Assembly (NCBI RefSeq): GCF_964019385.1
Contig: NC_088651.1
Location: forward strand, 4,059,237 to 4,123,236
DNA: 64,000 bases
Direction: 5' to 3'
From: Sycon ciliatum
Lineage: Eukaryota > Porifera > Calcarea > Leucosolenida > Sycettidae
How positions within the stretch are numbered: position 1 is the first letter of the stretch; each line of letters starts with the position of its first letter. Both the position numbers and the translations under genes were made by a program. This document shows, piece after piece, positions 53,051 to 62,929 of the stretch. The notes under the pieces were generated by a model. The model did no database searches. It saw nothing but the letters and a program-made list of their open reading frames with translations, and was not told where the DNA came from.

Positions 53051-54100
53051 TTAAGGTGTCAGACTACCCAAACCTTCGCTGAAAAATCGAATTTGTAAAT
53101 TCATATTGAGTGCTACGTGAGTTAAAAGAGCATGAATAGCTGCAAATTCTCTGAAAATTGTGTCCCGATCTGATTAGCCGTCCAAGAGTTATGGCCGGAT
53201 TATGCCCTTGAAAGGAAAGATTTTTTTGATGCACGCTGTCATTTGTTGGCAGCACTGTATTTGAATCTGAGCAGACCGTGCGCAACTTGTCGTATCATGG
53301 AAAGACGCGAAAGTGTGCAGAATTTTGTTCCAAGTCCAAAAAGGTCCAAAAATAACGTGTTTTAGCCACGTATTGGGCTGCACGGCAGCGGGCGAAGCCG
53401 GCGAAGCCCGCCGCCATGCAGCAGGACTTTTGCCAGCACCCTCGTGACGTTGCAGATCAGTGGCTTGATTATTGTAGTTGACGTTGATTTGGTAACTTAC
53501 TTTGGCAAGTTTGAGTCGTGTCAAGAAGCCAGGTAGGATTCAGTACTAGGCAGTAGTGGAACGTGAGTGGCAGTCTTTGCCGAACTTTGAGGGTCTCCTG
53601 GATTTGGTATGCAGCGCTGTGGAAATGGCTTGCTGTGGACGTCCCAGCACTGGATGTTGTATCAAAGGTACGACCTCGTAGCACGTGCTAAACCTAAAAA
53701 AAATCAAAAATTTACTTGGGTCTGTGGGAGTCTGTGAGAGAACGCCAATTCGTTCCGTTGTGACAGATTGCAGGGCCACGTTGAGGGGCCCTACCCCACC
53801 ACCCATGGCTGCTTCTGGATTTGTTTTAGGTTTGTATCCCGCGCACGGACAGAATGGGCACAAAAATGTGAAAAAAATTGTAAATGCATTTGTTTGGCTC
53901 CTGTGTGGCTCGCACACCGTGGCACTATGCCGGAATTTTGAGTTTCTCCGGCCTGGAAAGCCTGTCAGTGAGGCGCAAGAACTTTTAAATCATGTCCAGA
54001 GGGCCAGCATAGTGGCAGGAGTGTGTGGTAAATTTTCACTCAAATCCACTGAGAGACACCAAATTTACGGTCAATGGAATGCCATAATAAAATAACAAAT
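53051..54100. other. Unassigned repeat-like sequence
   Basis: Overlapping frames on both strands (53685-54095 plus, 53546-53917 minus) read without recognisable domains. A GC-rich palindromic stretch (ggcgaagccggcgaagcc) is near 53393. It may be part of a DNA transposon interrupted by the following LINE, but no ends pair. Confidence 0.35.
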
Positions 54101-54104
54101 AAAT

Positions 54105-55553
54105 TATGACCACTTATACAGACATGTTTCGCCGTTTCTGAGTCCCGCACAATCTGGGTTTCGTAAAGGCGACTCCACCTCTCTTCAACTGACCCGCATC
54201 GTGCAGCAGGTGTGCCAGCATAGGGATAACAGTGCGCTTGCTGGCATTTGCTTCTTTGACTTGGCCAAGGCTTTTGATACCGTCTGGCATCGAGGACTTT
54301 TGGCAAAGCTCGAGCATGCATTCAGGGTACGCAAACAGCCACTCTCCTGGCTGAAATCTTATCTCTCTGGGCGTTATCAGTACGTAACTGTGCTTGGCAC
54401 ATCCTCGGCTGCAGAGCCAGTATTGTCGGGCGTTCCTCAAGGATCAATTCTTGGTCCCCTACTATTTATAATTTACGTAAACGACTTACCTGCAGTCTTC
54501 CCTGGAACGTCTCTGTTTGCTGACGACACGACCCTTCTCACCTCATCAGCTTCCCTCACTGGCCTGAAAAGCAACTTGCGTGCTGGCATTCAGGAAGTTC
54601 TTTCCTGGATGTCGTCCTGGAGGTTGTCCCCAAATCTATCAAAAACAAAGATCATGCTCTTCCCGCCCCAGCCGGAGTTCACAACCCTCATCCATGCCAA
54701 CTTTCCAAATCCAATTGACATAGTGTCTTCTCACAAACACCTTGGCATTGTGATTGACTCTGCACTCTCTTGGGTACCTCACATCGAATATATCTGTAAA
54801 AAATCAAGTAAATCCTTAGGAATTCTCTCCCCCCACTGCTCCTACCTCCCACTTTCTTGCAAGCTTCTTTTTTATTTCGCCTACCTTCGCCCAATATTTC
54901 ATTATGCAGATACGTCTTGGGTTGGGTTATCCTCTTCCGCTGCTGCAAAGCTTGAAATACATCACAAGAAAATCCTTAAAATTCTCCTCCGTCAACCCCG
55001 CATGCTCTCATCATCCGCCCTTTATAAAATCGCTAACACAACCCCGTTATCACATGGACGCAGTGCACACCTGGCTTCTCTTGTCCATTCTATTAAACTT
55101 GAGTTGTGCCCACCTCATCTCATGTGTTTTAATTGGTTCTCTTCTCTAAGAACTAGAAACTCACTCTTACTCCCTAAGTGTAACTCATCCACTCTTTTGC
55201 GCTCCCCTCTCTTTATTGCTTATTCTGTTTGGCTCACTCTACCCAGAGAAGTTAAGGACCTGACCTCACTCCGCCTGTTTAAGATCCGTGCCGCCCCTTA
55301 TTTACTACGACATGCATAGCTCATTATCCACATGTCCTTTGCGTCTCTGTGTTTTTCACTGTTTTTATTTGACATTATCTTTCTTTACGGAGTTGTTGTT
55401 GCTGTTCGTTTTGCTACTCTTTCTTTTTCCCTCCCCTTCTTTCTCTTTATCGCCGTGGTTGGCAATCACCCACTCTCGTAATATTGGCCGGTGTTTCCGC
55501 CGAGTCTTGAGATGTTGCAATAAATAATAATAATAATAATAATAATATATGGG
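54105..55553 (+). mobile_element. LINE (CR1/Jockey-like), 5'-truncated
   Basis: One open frame from about 54110 to the stop at 55319 covers the later RT motifs: SPAQSGFRKGDSTS, FFDLAKAFDTVWH, GVPQGSILGPLLF, LFADDT, SHKHLGIVID, and a C-terminal YSVWLTLPREVKD region. The 5' half (endonuclease and early RT) is missing. The 3' UTR ends in an aataataat run, as expected of TAA-tailed LINEs. The clade is judged by eye. Confidence 0.85.
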
Positions 55554-55557
55554 TAGG

Positions 55558-57085
55558 TAGGGTCCTGCGGATAATGCCGGCATTATATTCGGCATTATAC
55601 CACTATCCGAGCATCAGAGCATTATGGAGCATTAGAAAGGAACAACACGAGCATTATGTGAGGTTTGAGTGGCATAACGAGTTTCATAGTGAATATTACC
55701 GGGAAATCCCAGGTTTTGGCAACAATCGGCGACAATCATGATCATGAGACGTTGTCTGATGATTGGTTTTTGCCATAAAACTCTGAGTAACAACAAAACA
55801 GCCCTATTTTACTCCTTTTGTGTACCTCTTGCGTACTACGCTCCGCCCATTCCGGGCATTTGAGCACTATGCATTGTACCGGCGCGCATAACTTTGTGAT
55901 TGTGTAGACACTTAACACCTTTAGCACTAACGCTACATAACTATTGCTACATAAAAACCTTATGATTGTAGCGATGTGGTCAGGTAAATGTATACAAGCC
56001 ATTTGTGAAGCATTCCCAACCGAGGCCGAGGCAGTTCAAGTGACACAAATCCGGAGAAATTATTTACGAGGTTTCTTTTACTTTTAGAATAATGGAGAGC
56101 TATGGAGGAGACATACGCGAAGTGCATATCAAACAGACGAAGAAGAGTTTTCTAGTTGTGGCAGAGGCTCTGGTGATAGCATCTCTAGCGATACTGAAGT
56201 AGACACTTATGCATTGCTAAATTTGGACCAGGATGAAGAAGCGGCTCTAAACAGAAAGAGCTCATTCCAAAAGAACTGCCTTTGCCGAGTCCAGCTCAGG
56301 AGGCTCGAAAAGAACTAGAATTTCTCATGGACTCAGTACCAAGTCGATTGCTCAGCAGCGCCTGTCTTACTTTCCTGATGAAGCACGTACAGTTCGTTGT
56401 GGACGGTTGTAATGCCAGGCCTACAGCCAAATGCTATCAGAAAGGAAGAGTATTGTGGCAAGCCATACGTCTACATGCCATTTCAAGGAGAAGATGAGAG
56501 CACAAGCAAAGGATGTAGAGTGGCAAAATAACTTCTGACCACGTGTTTTCAGGATTTCCGCAAATGGGAGGGCTCTCCATCTGAGATCGGATATCAGTAG
56601 CTGGCCTCACGTCTGGTGTTTCAGATGAAGACATTATACACAGAGTGGATGCAGTGACAGCTTGTCTGCAGGCAGGAATACTATTTGCCAAGATAAACTT
56701 CATCCCAACAATGAATGACTGCCTGCAATAATGGTTTCATCTCTCACTACATGGATAATTAGGGGAGGGATTTGATACACCGACTATTCTGCCACAACCC
56801 TGCATCAAAGTTGGAATGGAGAGCAATCAATGGAGAAGCGATCATGTTTTATAGTGCTAAGAAGTAGTGGAGCTCGTCAGAGATAAGGTGGCAACTTCAG
56901 ATGCAGATCGACGATATGCATAATTTCCTGGAAGTTTGACAATGTGCAGACTTTCTTCCATTTTTGTCCCAAACCAAGAGCATTATATCCCTTGCTGAAG
57001 CATTATAATCAGCATTATAAGGCCTTTTTGAGCATTATGGTTAGTATTATACCAACATTTTCGGAGCATTATCCGCGCATTTTTT
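55558..57085. mobile_element. Probable hAT-type element, right end unresolved
   Basis: The left end TAGGGTCCTGCGGATAATGC belongs to the same family as the MITEs at 34.5, 42.2 and 49.0 kb; toward 57075 the inverse GCATTATCCGCGCA appears. No matching 8-bp duplication was found. The inside carries many gcattat words and short frames such as 56282-56497 with no known domain. Confidence 0.5.
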
Positions 57086-57663
57086 CGAAAACGATCGAGG
57101 AACATACATGTGGATAGTCATGTAAAAGACAAAATAATTCGTTCGAACTTGACATGTAATTACTGGTACAAATACTTCCGATTGACTGTTTTCGCATTTT
57201 CTCATGTGCAGCTTTATCGAGCCACACTTTTGATTCTATCGCCATCATAATATTGGGCATAAATGCCCGTTTGGTTTGCGATATAAAATAAAACTTCAAA
57301 CAAATCAAACAAAAAAGTAGTTTTTTGCTCATGGTCTTCCACTGAGCTGAGTGCGCAGCTCACTCTTTTCGTTGTGTTAACACAATAATATAATAGACAT
57401 CCTTAGCAAAAGTACGAAAGTGCTAACTTTTACGGTACTCACTCCCAGCCCTGACAAAAGACGTTATCGGGTAACGGAAAAACGTTACAGAGCTCAAAAT
57501 AACGGGCCGACGTTCTTTATGTTAATGGTGCAAAAAATGCAAAAACTCGCATTGTTTTGTAACTGGCGGGAGATAAAAAGCACGTGCAGATCGAGATGAG
57601 AGTCGAGATTGCTACCTCTTTTGACCTTTAGCTTTTTTGGCGAGTTTTGCCTTTCAGTTAACA
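57086..57663. other. No gene; possible TATA promoter at its end
   Basis: Nothing recognised to about 57560. GATAAAAAG at 57572-57580 directly followed by CACGTG lies about 90 bases before the ATG at 57664, an arrangement like the kinase promoters. Confidence 0.4.
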
Positions 57664-57987
57664 ATGTCTGCGTCCTCTGCTTCGTGCCTTTCATCCTCTA
57701 TCCCATCTGGGAAACAAAGGACCAGTTCCACGGCACTCCTGAGGAAGAAATTCATCGGCCTCTCTCAGACGTGCTGGAGCTGGAGAACCCTTACAGTCTT
57801 CGGTGTTGCGTTTAGGAAAGGTTTTCCAAGTACCTGGGAACAGCGAAAACTCATTTTCGCCGTGCTTTTGCTATTCAAGAGTGAAAGACCTCGCCAAGGT
57901 ATTCTTTCGGAACGACAGCAAACTAATCCCTTGTTCGAATTTTTGAATTTCCCGCACCTGTTTCCACGAAAATTCATATCGCCATGA
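57664..57987 (+). CDS. Hypothetical Ser-rich protein start, 107 aa
   Basis: Reads MSASSASCLSSSIPSGKQR then LLRKKFIGLSQTCWSW and ends PHLFPRKFISP. A TATA-like box and E-box stand upstream. It has no known domain. It could be a first exon or chance. 57988-58452 shows nothing else except the presumed 5' region of the next gene. Confidence 0.3.
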   Translation: MSASSASCLSSSIPSGKQRTSSTALLRKKFIGLSQTCWSWRTLTVFGVAFRKGFPSTWEQRKLIFAVLLLFKSERPRQGILSERQQTNPLFEFLNFPHLFPRKFISP

Positions 57988-58452
57988 TTGTCACGACTAT
58001 TTCGTTTGAACTATAACGTTACGTACATTGTGCTAAGGGAAAAGTCAGCTTGAACGATCCGAAGTACGGAAAGGTTTTTCGTTTACGTTAGCGTTTTTGT
58101 ACCTAAGGATATCTTTTAGTACCCGTTCGGCTCATTTTCTCTGTGTTCCGGTGATGAGTCCACAAAGGACGACACCGTTCTGTCCGCAGATTGAGTAAGA
58201 AAATTACAACATGCAGAAGCTACGGGACAGTTGTGCCTCACATCATACAGAAAGGCAAAAAGAAGTGCGTAGTATTTGCGTACAAGTAAGGCCACTGCAA
58301 AGTGAAGACGTGGCAAGGCGTACATAGGCCTTGATCTTCCGTGCTCTTAAGTTTTGCCACTGTGGTCGAATGCTTTTGACAAGTGTGATCAGCAAAATAA
58401 CCTTCTCTGCTGTGCTATTTCAAATTTCCAACCAGTCCCACACTTTGCAAAT

Positions 58453-60345
58453 ATGAGTGATATGCCATCGGAATTGCACGAGCAATTTTTTGCGGAATTG
58501 CTCCCGGGACTGGGGAGCGAAGTGCCACCTTCTGCTCCGACCTCAGAGAACGCAACCGCACCTGATGAAGAAGCGAACGCCGCTCCGGATTCAGAAGAGC
58601 ACGCCGACACAGGAAGTGCAGGGAAAAATGACTTGCCCGGGGATTTTAGATTGCTGGATTGTTTTCATGACGGGTATTTCGGATTGCCAGTGTCCAGGAT
58701 TAACCATCCCACTCTGGCCCCAAACAACGGAACCACCGCAACTGATGAAGAAGCGGGCGCCGCTCCGGATTCAGAGAAGCACGCCGACGCTCCTGAGTCA
58801 GAGGAGCACCCACCCACAAGCATGGCAGAGGAATTGCAAGAGGACTGGCCTGCGAATTATGATTGGGCGAGTTTTTGTTATGACCAGGATATCGATTTGA
58901 CATTGCCTGTGATTGTACATTCTGCTCCGGCTGCAGAGGAGCAACTCGCAGCTCCACTTTTGGCTCATGGGCCATCCTTGCGGCAACTCGCAGCTCCACG
59001 CGACATTCCTGGACACCCCTTGGTGCCCCTACCTGCGCCCCTACCTGGCCTAAGGGCTGCAGAGGAGCTGCCTTCGGAGGAGACCGCCAGTGCTCGGGCT
59101 TCAGAGGCGCACGCCAACGCTCCTGCTGCAGAGGCGCACGCCAACGCTCTGGCTGCAGAGGATCCACTCGACGCTGCAGTTGTCGCTGAAGCAGAAGCTG
59201 CGCTGGCCGCTGGTGCACCCGTACAGATGGCATTTAGGGGCAATCTGTATACTACGGTGGTGGGCTATCTGGTTGCGAAGGGCATCAAGTACACAGAAGA
59301 TGCCATTAAGCAAGGTGTAGTGAACAAGGACTCGGTTTATGCCAACAATCGGGTGGAACAAGACTTGTGGAATGCTGGAAGTACTACAATATGCGTGCTA
59401 AACGCTAAACCGCCAGGGACTGCGCGCACCGTGATGAAGCTGAGTCAATACCACCAGGCTGATCACGTCGACCGCATATACGCTCGCGACACCCTCCTGC
59501 GAGAAATGGCCATCCATCTGCTTGTAACGCACCCGGAGGAAACATGCCCGCAAATCGCACACCTGATAGGGCCAGATTTCCCATTGTACAACTTCGCGGG
59601 TACATGCCCGCACATCGCACACCTGATAGGGCCAGATTTCCTATTGTACAACTTCGCGGGTGAGAGCTCCTACGCCTTCGAAATGGAGTTCTTCCCGGAG
59701 GGCGACTTGTTTGCAGTAGCCGAGGTTGTCCAGTACCAAGACCGCCTCGGTTTGCTGGGCGATGCGGCAAAAGGTCTCGTTCACATTCATTCGCTGGGAA
59801 TTGTCCACAATGACCTAAAAATGGAGAATATCGGCGTGCAAGTTGGACCGAATGGGAAGCGCACGGGAAAGCTGATCGACTTCGGATCGGCCCAAATTAT
59901 GGGGCAAGTAGTAAAAGGAACACACATCGGCAACACATGGGCGTATACGTGTCCCGAACTAACGGAAACCGTGCCAGGGATATACCCCGAGATCCAGGTG
60001 ATCAGTGCAGCCAACGACATGTGGTCTTTTGGCATAGCGTTTCTGTCCTGTATAGAATTCACCGATACTCCGTGGGAATCAGCCCAGCTGTCGGATGCAC
60101 ACTACAAATTCTTTGTTCTTAATCTCGATAAAAGCGGGTCGGAGGCGTCAAAGAGCAGGAATCCTAATCAACTGAAATTCATGAGGGACGATCTCAACTA
60201 CCTGACGCCCTTCGTCAATTTCCTTGTCACGAACCTGCTCCGCGTGGTGTGTCCGGAGGAGCGCTTCACTGCCACGCGCGTTGTCGAGGAGATCGATGCG
60301 GAGATTCAGCGTCTAGCAGGCATTAACAACCAAAACCAAAATTGA
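58453..60345 (+). CDS. Intronless non-RD kinase 4 with acidic leader
   Basis: 630 residues from the first in-frame ATG (MSDMPSELHEQFF). The first 280 residues are Ala/Glu-rich with recurring EEANAAPDSEEHAD-type and SEAHANAPAAEAHANA-type blocks. The kinase domain has Lys329 (TVMK), catalytic loop HNDLKMEN (His452, Asp454), Asp476-Phe-Gly, CPEL and NDMWSFG. A 60-bp tandem duplication (59542-59601, 59602-59661) repeats 20 residues (364-383 and 384-403) around beta4-beta5, which no other family member has. This may disturb the N-lobe. Asn replaces the Arg of HRD. No TATA word is certain upstream. Partners are unknown. Confidence 0.8.
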   Translation: MSDMPSELHEQFFAELLPGLGSEVPPSAPTSENATAPDEEANAAPDSEEHADTGSAGKNDLPGDFRLLDCFHDGYFGLPVSRINHPTLAPNNGTTATDEEAGAAPDSEKHADAPESEEHPPTSMAEELQEDWPANYDWASFCYDQDIDLTLPVIVHSAPAAEEQLAAPLLAHGPSLRQLAAPRDIPGHPLVPLPAPLPGLRAAEELPSEETASARASEAHANAPAAEAHANALAAEDPLDAAVVAEAEAALAAGAPVQMAFRGNLYTTVVGYLVAKGIKYTEDAIKQGVVNKDSVYANNRVEQDLWNAGSTTICVLNAKPPGTARTVMKLSQYHQADHVDRIYARDTLLREMAIHLLVTHPEETCPQIAHLIGPDFPLYNFAGTCPHIAHLIGPDFLLYNFAGESSYAFEMEFFPEGDLFAVAEVVQYQDRLGLLGDAAKGLVHIHSLGIVHNDLKMENIGVQVGPNGKRTGKLIDFGSAQIMGQVVKGTHIGNTWAYTCPELTETVPGIYPEIQVISAANDMWSFGIAFLSCIEFTDTPWESAQLSDAHYKFFVLNLDKSGSEASKSRNPNQLKFMRDDLNYLTPFVNFLVTNLLRVVCPEERFTATRVVEEIDAEIQRLAGINNQNQN

Positions 60346-60387
60346 CGTCTAGTTTCTGTAAACCAATGGATAAATTTCAGAAAGGTT

Positions 60388-60798
60388 TGTGTGTTTTTTT
60401 TATTTCAGCCAGTCGGCTGCAATCATTTTGTCTTGGGGGTTAGACAAGGGGAAGAAGCCATGTAGGGGCGCGAGCTCGCCTTTCCGCATCGGGAGTGGCA
60501 GCTCGCGGCTATACTGAGTGAAGAGAACCCACACCTTGATCTGGTCAGCTGCGTCGTAGGGAGTTTGCAGTCAGATGTGGGACTGCGGGGCTCGTGTGTT
60601 TAGAAGATGACAAAACAGCGCAAAGAAGAAGGTAACTAAAACATACAAGTAATCTGTGAGGATATTCACTGGTTTTGAAGGAAAGACACAAACGGGAAAA
60701 GTCTGAAGAAAAAATCGACTGTCACAACCAGGACTCGAACCAGGGACCCTCGCTTGTAGCCAGCGATGCTCTACATGTAACCACTGAGCTATGGTGTA
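60388..60798 (-). mobile_element. SINE 2, tRNA-derived
   Basis: On the minus strand: tRNA-like head (60798-60721), a body of about 320 bases, and a tail ending gactggctgaaat plus an A-run. A partial copy is at 41627-41745. Confidence 0.65.
60721..60798 (-). tRNA. tRNA-like SINE head (pseudo-tRNA)
   Basis: A-box TAGCTCAGTGG and B-box GGTTCGAGTCC, paired D stem (GCTC/GAGC) and anticodon stem TCGCT/AGCGA. The loop GGCTACA would give anticodon CTA, and the usual T33 is G. The acceptor stem pairs poorly, so this is a SINE promoter rather than a working tRNA. Confidence 0.4.
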
Positions 60799-61091
60799 GT
60801 CGTCATCACAGCAGCTGTGAGAAGATTATAATATTAATATAGCTATGAATAGGATGAAGGCCGCAGACATCACGCAACTACGTTACTTGTTCGACACAAA
60901 CAAGGCCGGTCCTGGAAGGGGGGTTACTTGTTCGACATAATAATATGTATTTTATAACGATAATAGTGAAAAACAGAATCGACCTTCTCGTTCAAATCAT
61001 CAGTGGGGAAAAATACGGAACTAAAGGATACCAACCAATGAAACTTAAGCTGTGTTATAGATCACAGGAATTAGTGGGGGGTAAACATTTT
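60799..61091. other. No feature recognised
   Basis: Short frames only. Confidence 0.5.
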
Positions 61092-61668
61092 TTTAAATAA
61101 TCGACGTGGAGGCAACAATTTTATAATAGCAATAAAGAGAACAAATTCTGCAGTCATCGCCATACTACAACGAAGTCATGAAAGTTTACCAGAAAACATT
61201 TTCTTGTCACATTCATCAGCGGAAAGTCGTGACTGAAGAGTAACCGTGCTGAACAATGATTAAAATGTATACATTCAATGATGTGTTACGAGAACAAAAT
61301 ACAGTGCCAAAATAGAATGAGGGAAGGTGAGACAATAGAAGTGAAGTGAGAGCTAAGTGCAACGGCGGGTGAGAAACTAATTATAACGCTAAAATGTGTG
61401 TAGTGAGACAAACAATCATGCTGTGCACCTCACTTCACTTCTATTGTCTCACCTTCCCTCACTCTGTTTTGGAACTGTATTTCGTTCTCGTAACACATCA
61501 TTGAATGTATATTTAATCATTGTTCAGCATGGTTACTCTTCAGTCACGACTTTCCACTGATGAGTGTGACAAGAAACTTAATTCTGGTAAACTTTCATGA
61601 CTTCGTTGTAGTGTGGCGATGACTGCAGAATTTGTTCTCTTTATTGCTATTCTATACATTTTTAAATA
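61092..61668. mobile_element. Penelope-like foldback element C, no ORF
   Basis: Arms of about 260 bp (about 61115-61355 and 61435-61655) around an 80-base loop. Starts tttaaataatcgacgtggag; the same motif starts element D at 61661, so C and D stand head to tail. Confidence 0.8.
61552..61590 (+). ncRNA. Hammerhead-like motif, element C
   Basis: TTTCCA, CTGATGA, stem II GTG-TGA-CAA (two pairs plus a G-A), GAAA, a diverged stem III, TC, TGG. The core is intact but stem III is not. An inverse copy lies in the left arm near 61180-61215. Confidence 0.4.
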
Positions 61669-62104
61669 ACCGACGAGGAGACAACAGTCGTAAAATAGCA
61701 ATGAAAAATATCAATTGTGCACTCATAACCATGTATAAACAATTAAAATGAAACAATTCCAGAACGTTTTCGTGTGACCATCATCAGTGGAACATCGTCA
61801 CATAGTAAGAATCACTAAAACAACCAGTTATATAGCTAGATTAATATGAAAAGAAGCGTGAGAATGCAGCACAGCTAGCGGGTATGCATAACGCGTGTAG
61901 TGTGATGCTTTGCAGTGTATCTGAGAATGGTAGCAGTAGATGAATGTGGCAGCTGTGAGTGCGTGCGAACAAAAACTGGTGAGTGCGTATTATTTAAAAA
62001 GTGTGAGTGCTACAACATTTTCTTTTTGCTTGCATAGAACAGGGTCACGTGTGCGAATATATACAGACTGAGAAAAATGGAGAAAAAGGCTGAGACTGAG
62101 AAAA

Positions 62105-62509
62105 ATGGAGAAGGCGGAACCAGTAGTGGCAGGTGAAAGTACGGGCGCAGCAGTGAACACGTCAAGGAGAAAGAAGCGATGGCATGAGGAGATAGAGATG
62201 GAGGATGATGATGGGGATGAACAGGATGGTCAGGAGGAAAGCAAGGGTGAGCAGGAACAGGAAGTGGAGGATGAGAGTGATACGGACGAGGAGGAGTTCG
62301 ACATCGACAAGAGCAAGTCTGCCATCTACAAGCATTTGGTGTCCAGTCCGGATTGTCGTAAGTTGTTTGACGATTCCTGGTTCAGTGTTATTTGTCACGC
62401 CCGTTTCTTTAAGCAGTTGCAGGTGTTGGAAGCTGTATATATTCGCACACGTGACCCTGTTCTATGCAAGCAAAAAGAAAATGTTGTAGCACTCACACTT
62501 TTTAAATAA
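62105..62509 (+). CDS. Penelope-like GIY-YIG C-terminal protein, D
   Basis: 134 residues from ATG. A basic patch (RRKKRW) and a strongly acidic stretch (about residues 29-70) lead to KSAIYKHLVSSPDC, LFDDSWFSVICHARF, QLQVLEAVYIRTRD and LCKQKENVVALTLF before the stop. It is the best-kept copy of the family protein. The N-terminal GIY-YIG strands and the RT are absent. A nucleic-acid-binding role for the basic/acidic plus helical part is inference. Confidence 0.65.
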   Translation: MEKAEPVVAGESTGAAVNTSRRKKRWHEEIEMEDDDGDEQDGQEESKGEQEQEVEDESDTDEEEFDIDKSKSAIYKHLVSSPDCRKLFDDSWFSVICHARFFKQLQVLEAVYIRTRDPVLCKQKENVVALTLFK

Positions 62510-62706
62510 TACGCACTCACCAGTTTTGTTCACAGGCACTCACAGCTGCCACATTCATCTACTGCTACCATTCTCAGATACACTGCAAAGTTTCACACTA
62601 CACGCGTTATGCATAACCGCTAGCTGTGCTGCATTCTCACGCTTCTTTTCATATTACTCTAGCTATTATAACTGGTTGTTTTAGTGATTCTTATTATGTG
62701 ACGATG

Positions 62707-62742
62707 TTCCACTGATGATGGTCACACGAAAACGTTCTGGAA
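62707..62742 (+). ncRNA. Hammerhead motif, element D
   Basis: TTCCA, CTGATGA, a 9-base stem II region with poor pairing, GAAA, self-complementary ACGT, TC, TGGAA. Stem I and the core are intact; stem II is weak. Confidence 0.5.
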
Positions 62743-62929
62743 TTGTTTCGTTTTAATTGTTTATACATGGTTATGAGTGCACAATTGATATTTTTCATTG
62801 CTATTACATTTTTTATTGTATATTTGAGGATTTTGTTGTTTGTTTTGTTTGGATGAGGAAGGTTACGCTTTCTCTCTCGCTTCGGAGAGGCATGTATTTA
62901 TCGGAAATAGACTAGGAAAATAGACTAGG

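Larger units (their letters stand above)
61669..62818 (+). mobile_element. Penelope-like foldback element D
   Basis: Starts accgacgaggagacaac. Arms of about 370 bp (61690-62066 and 62435-62815) enclose the ORF; the left arm contains the antisense of the ORF's last 25 codons and the whole 3' region. Both arms carry a hammerhead motif (61757-61792 minus, 62707-62742 plus). Confidence 0.8.

Noticed and set aside
53685-54095. A host gene of 136 codons
   Set aside because: An equally long frame lies on the opposite strand, no domain is visible, and the region is bordered by elements.
56375-56400. CTGATGA at 56381 as a ribozyme core
   Set aside because: No GAAA or complementary stem I within a suitable distance.
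58354-58452. A 663-codon start for kinase 4 at 58354
   Set aside because: That position is TTG; the first in-frame ATG is 58453, preceded by sequence resembling the family's 5' leaders.
60721-60798. A functional tRNA gene
   Set aside because: Poor acceptor stem, missing T33 and a SINE body attached downstream.
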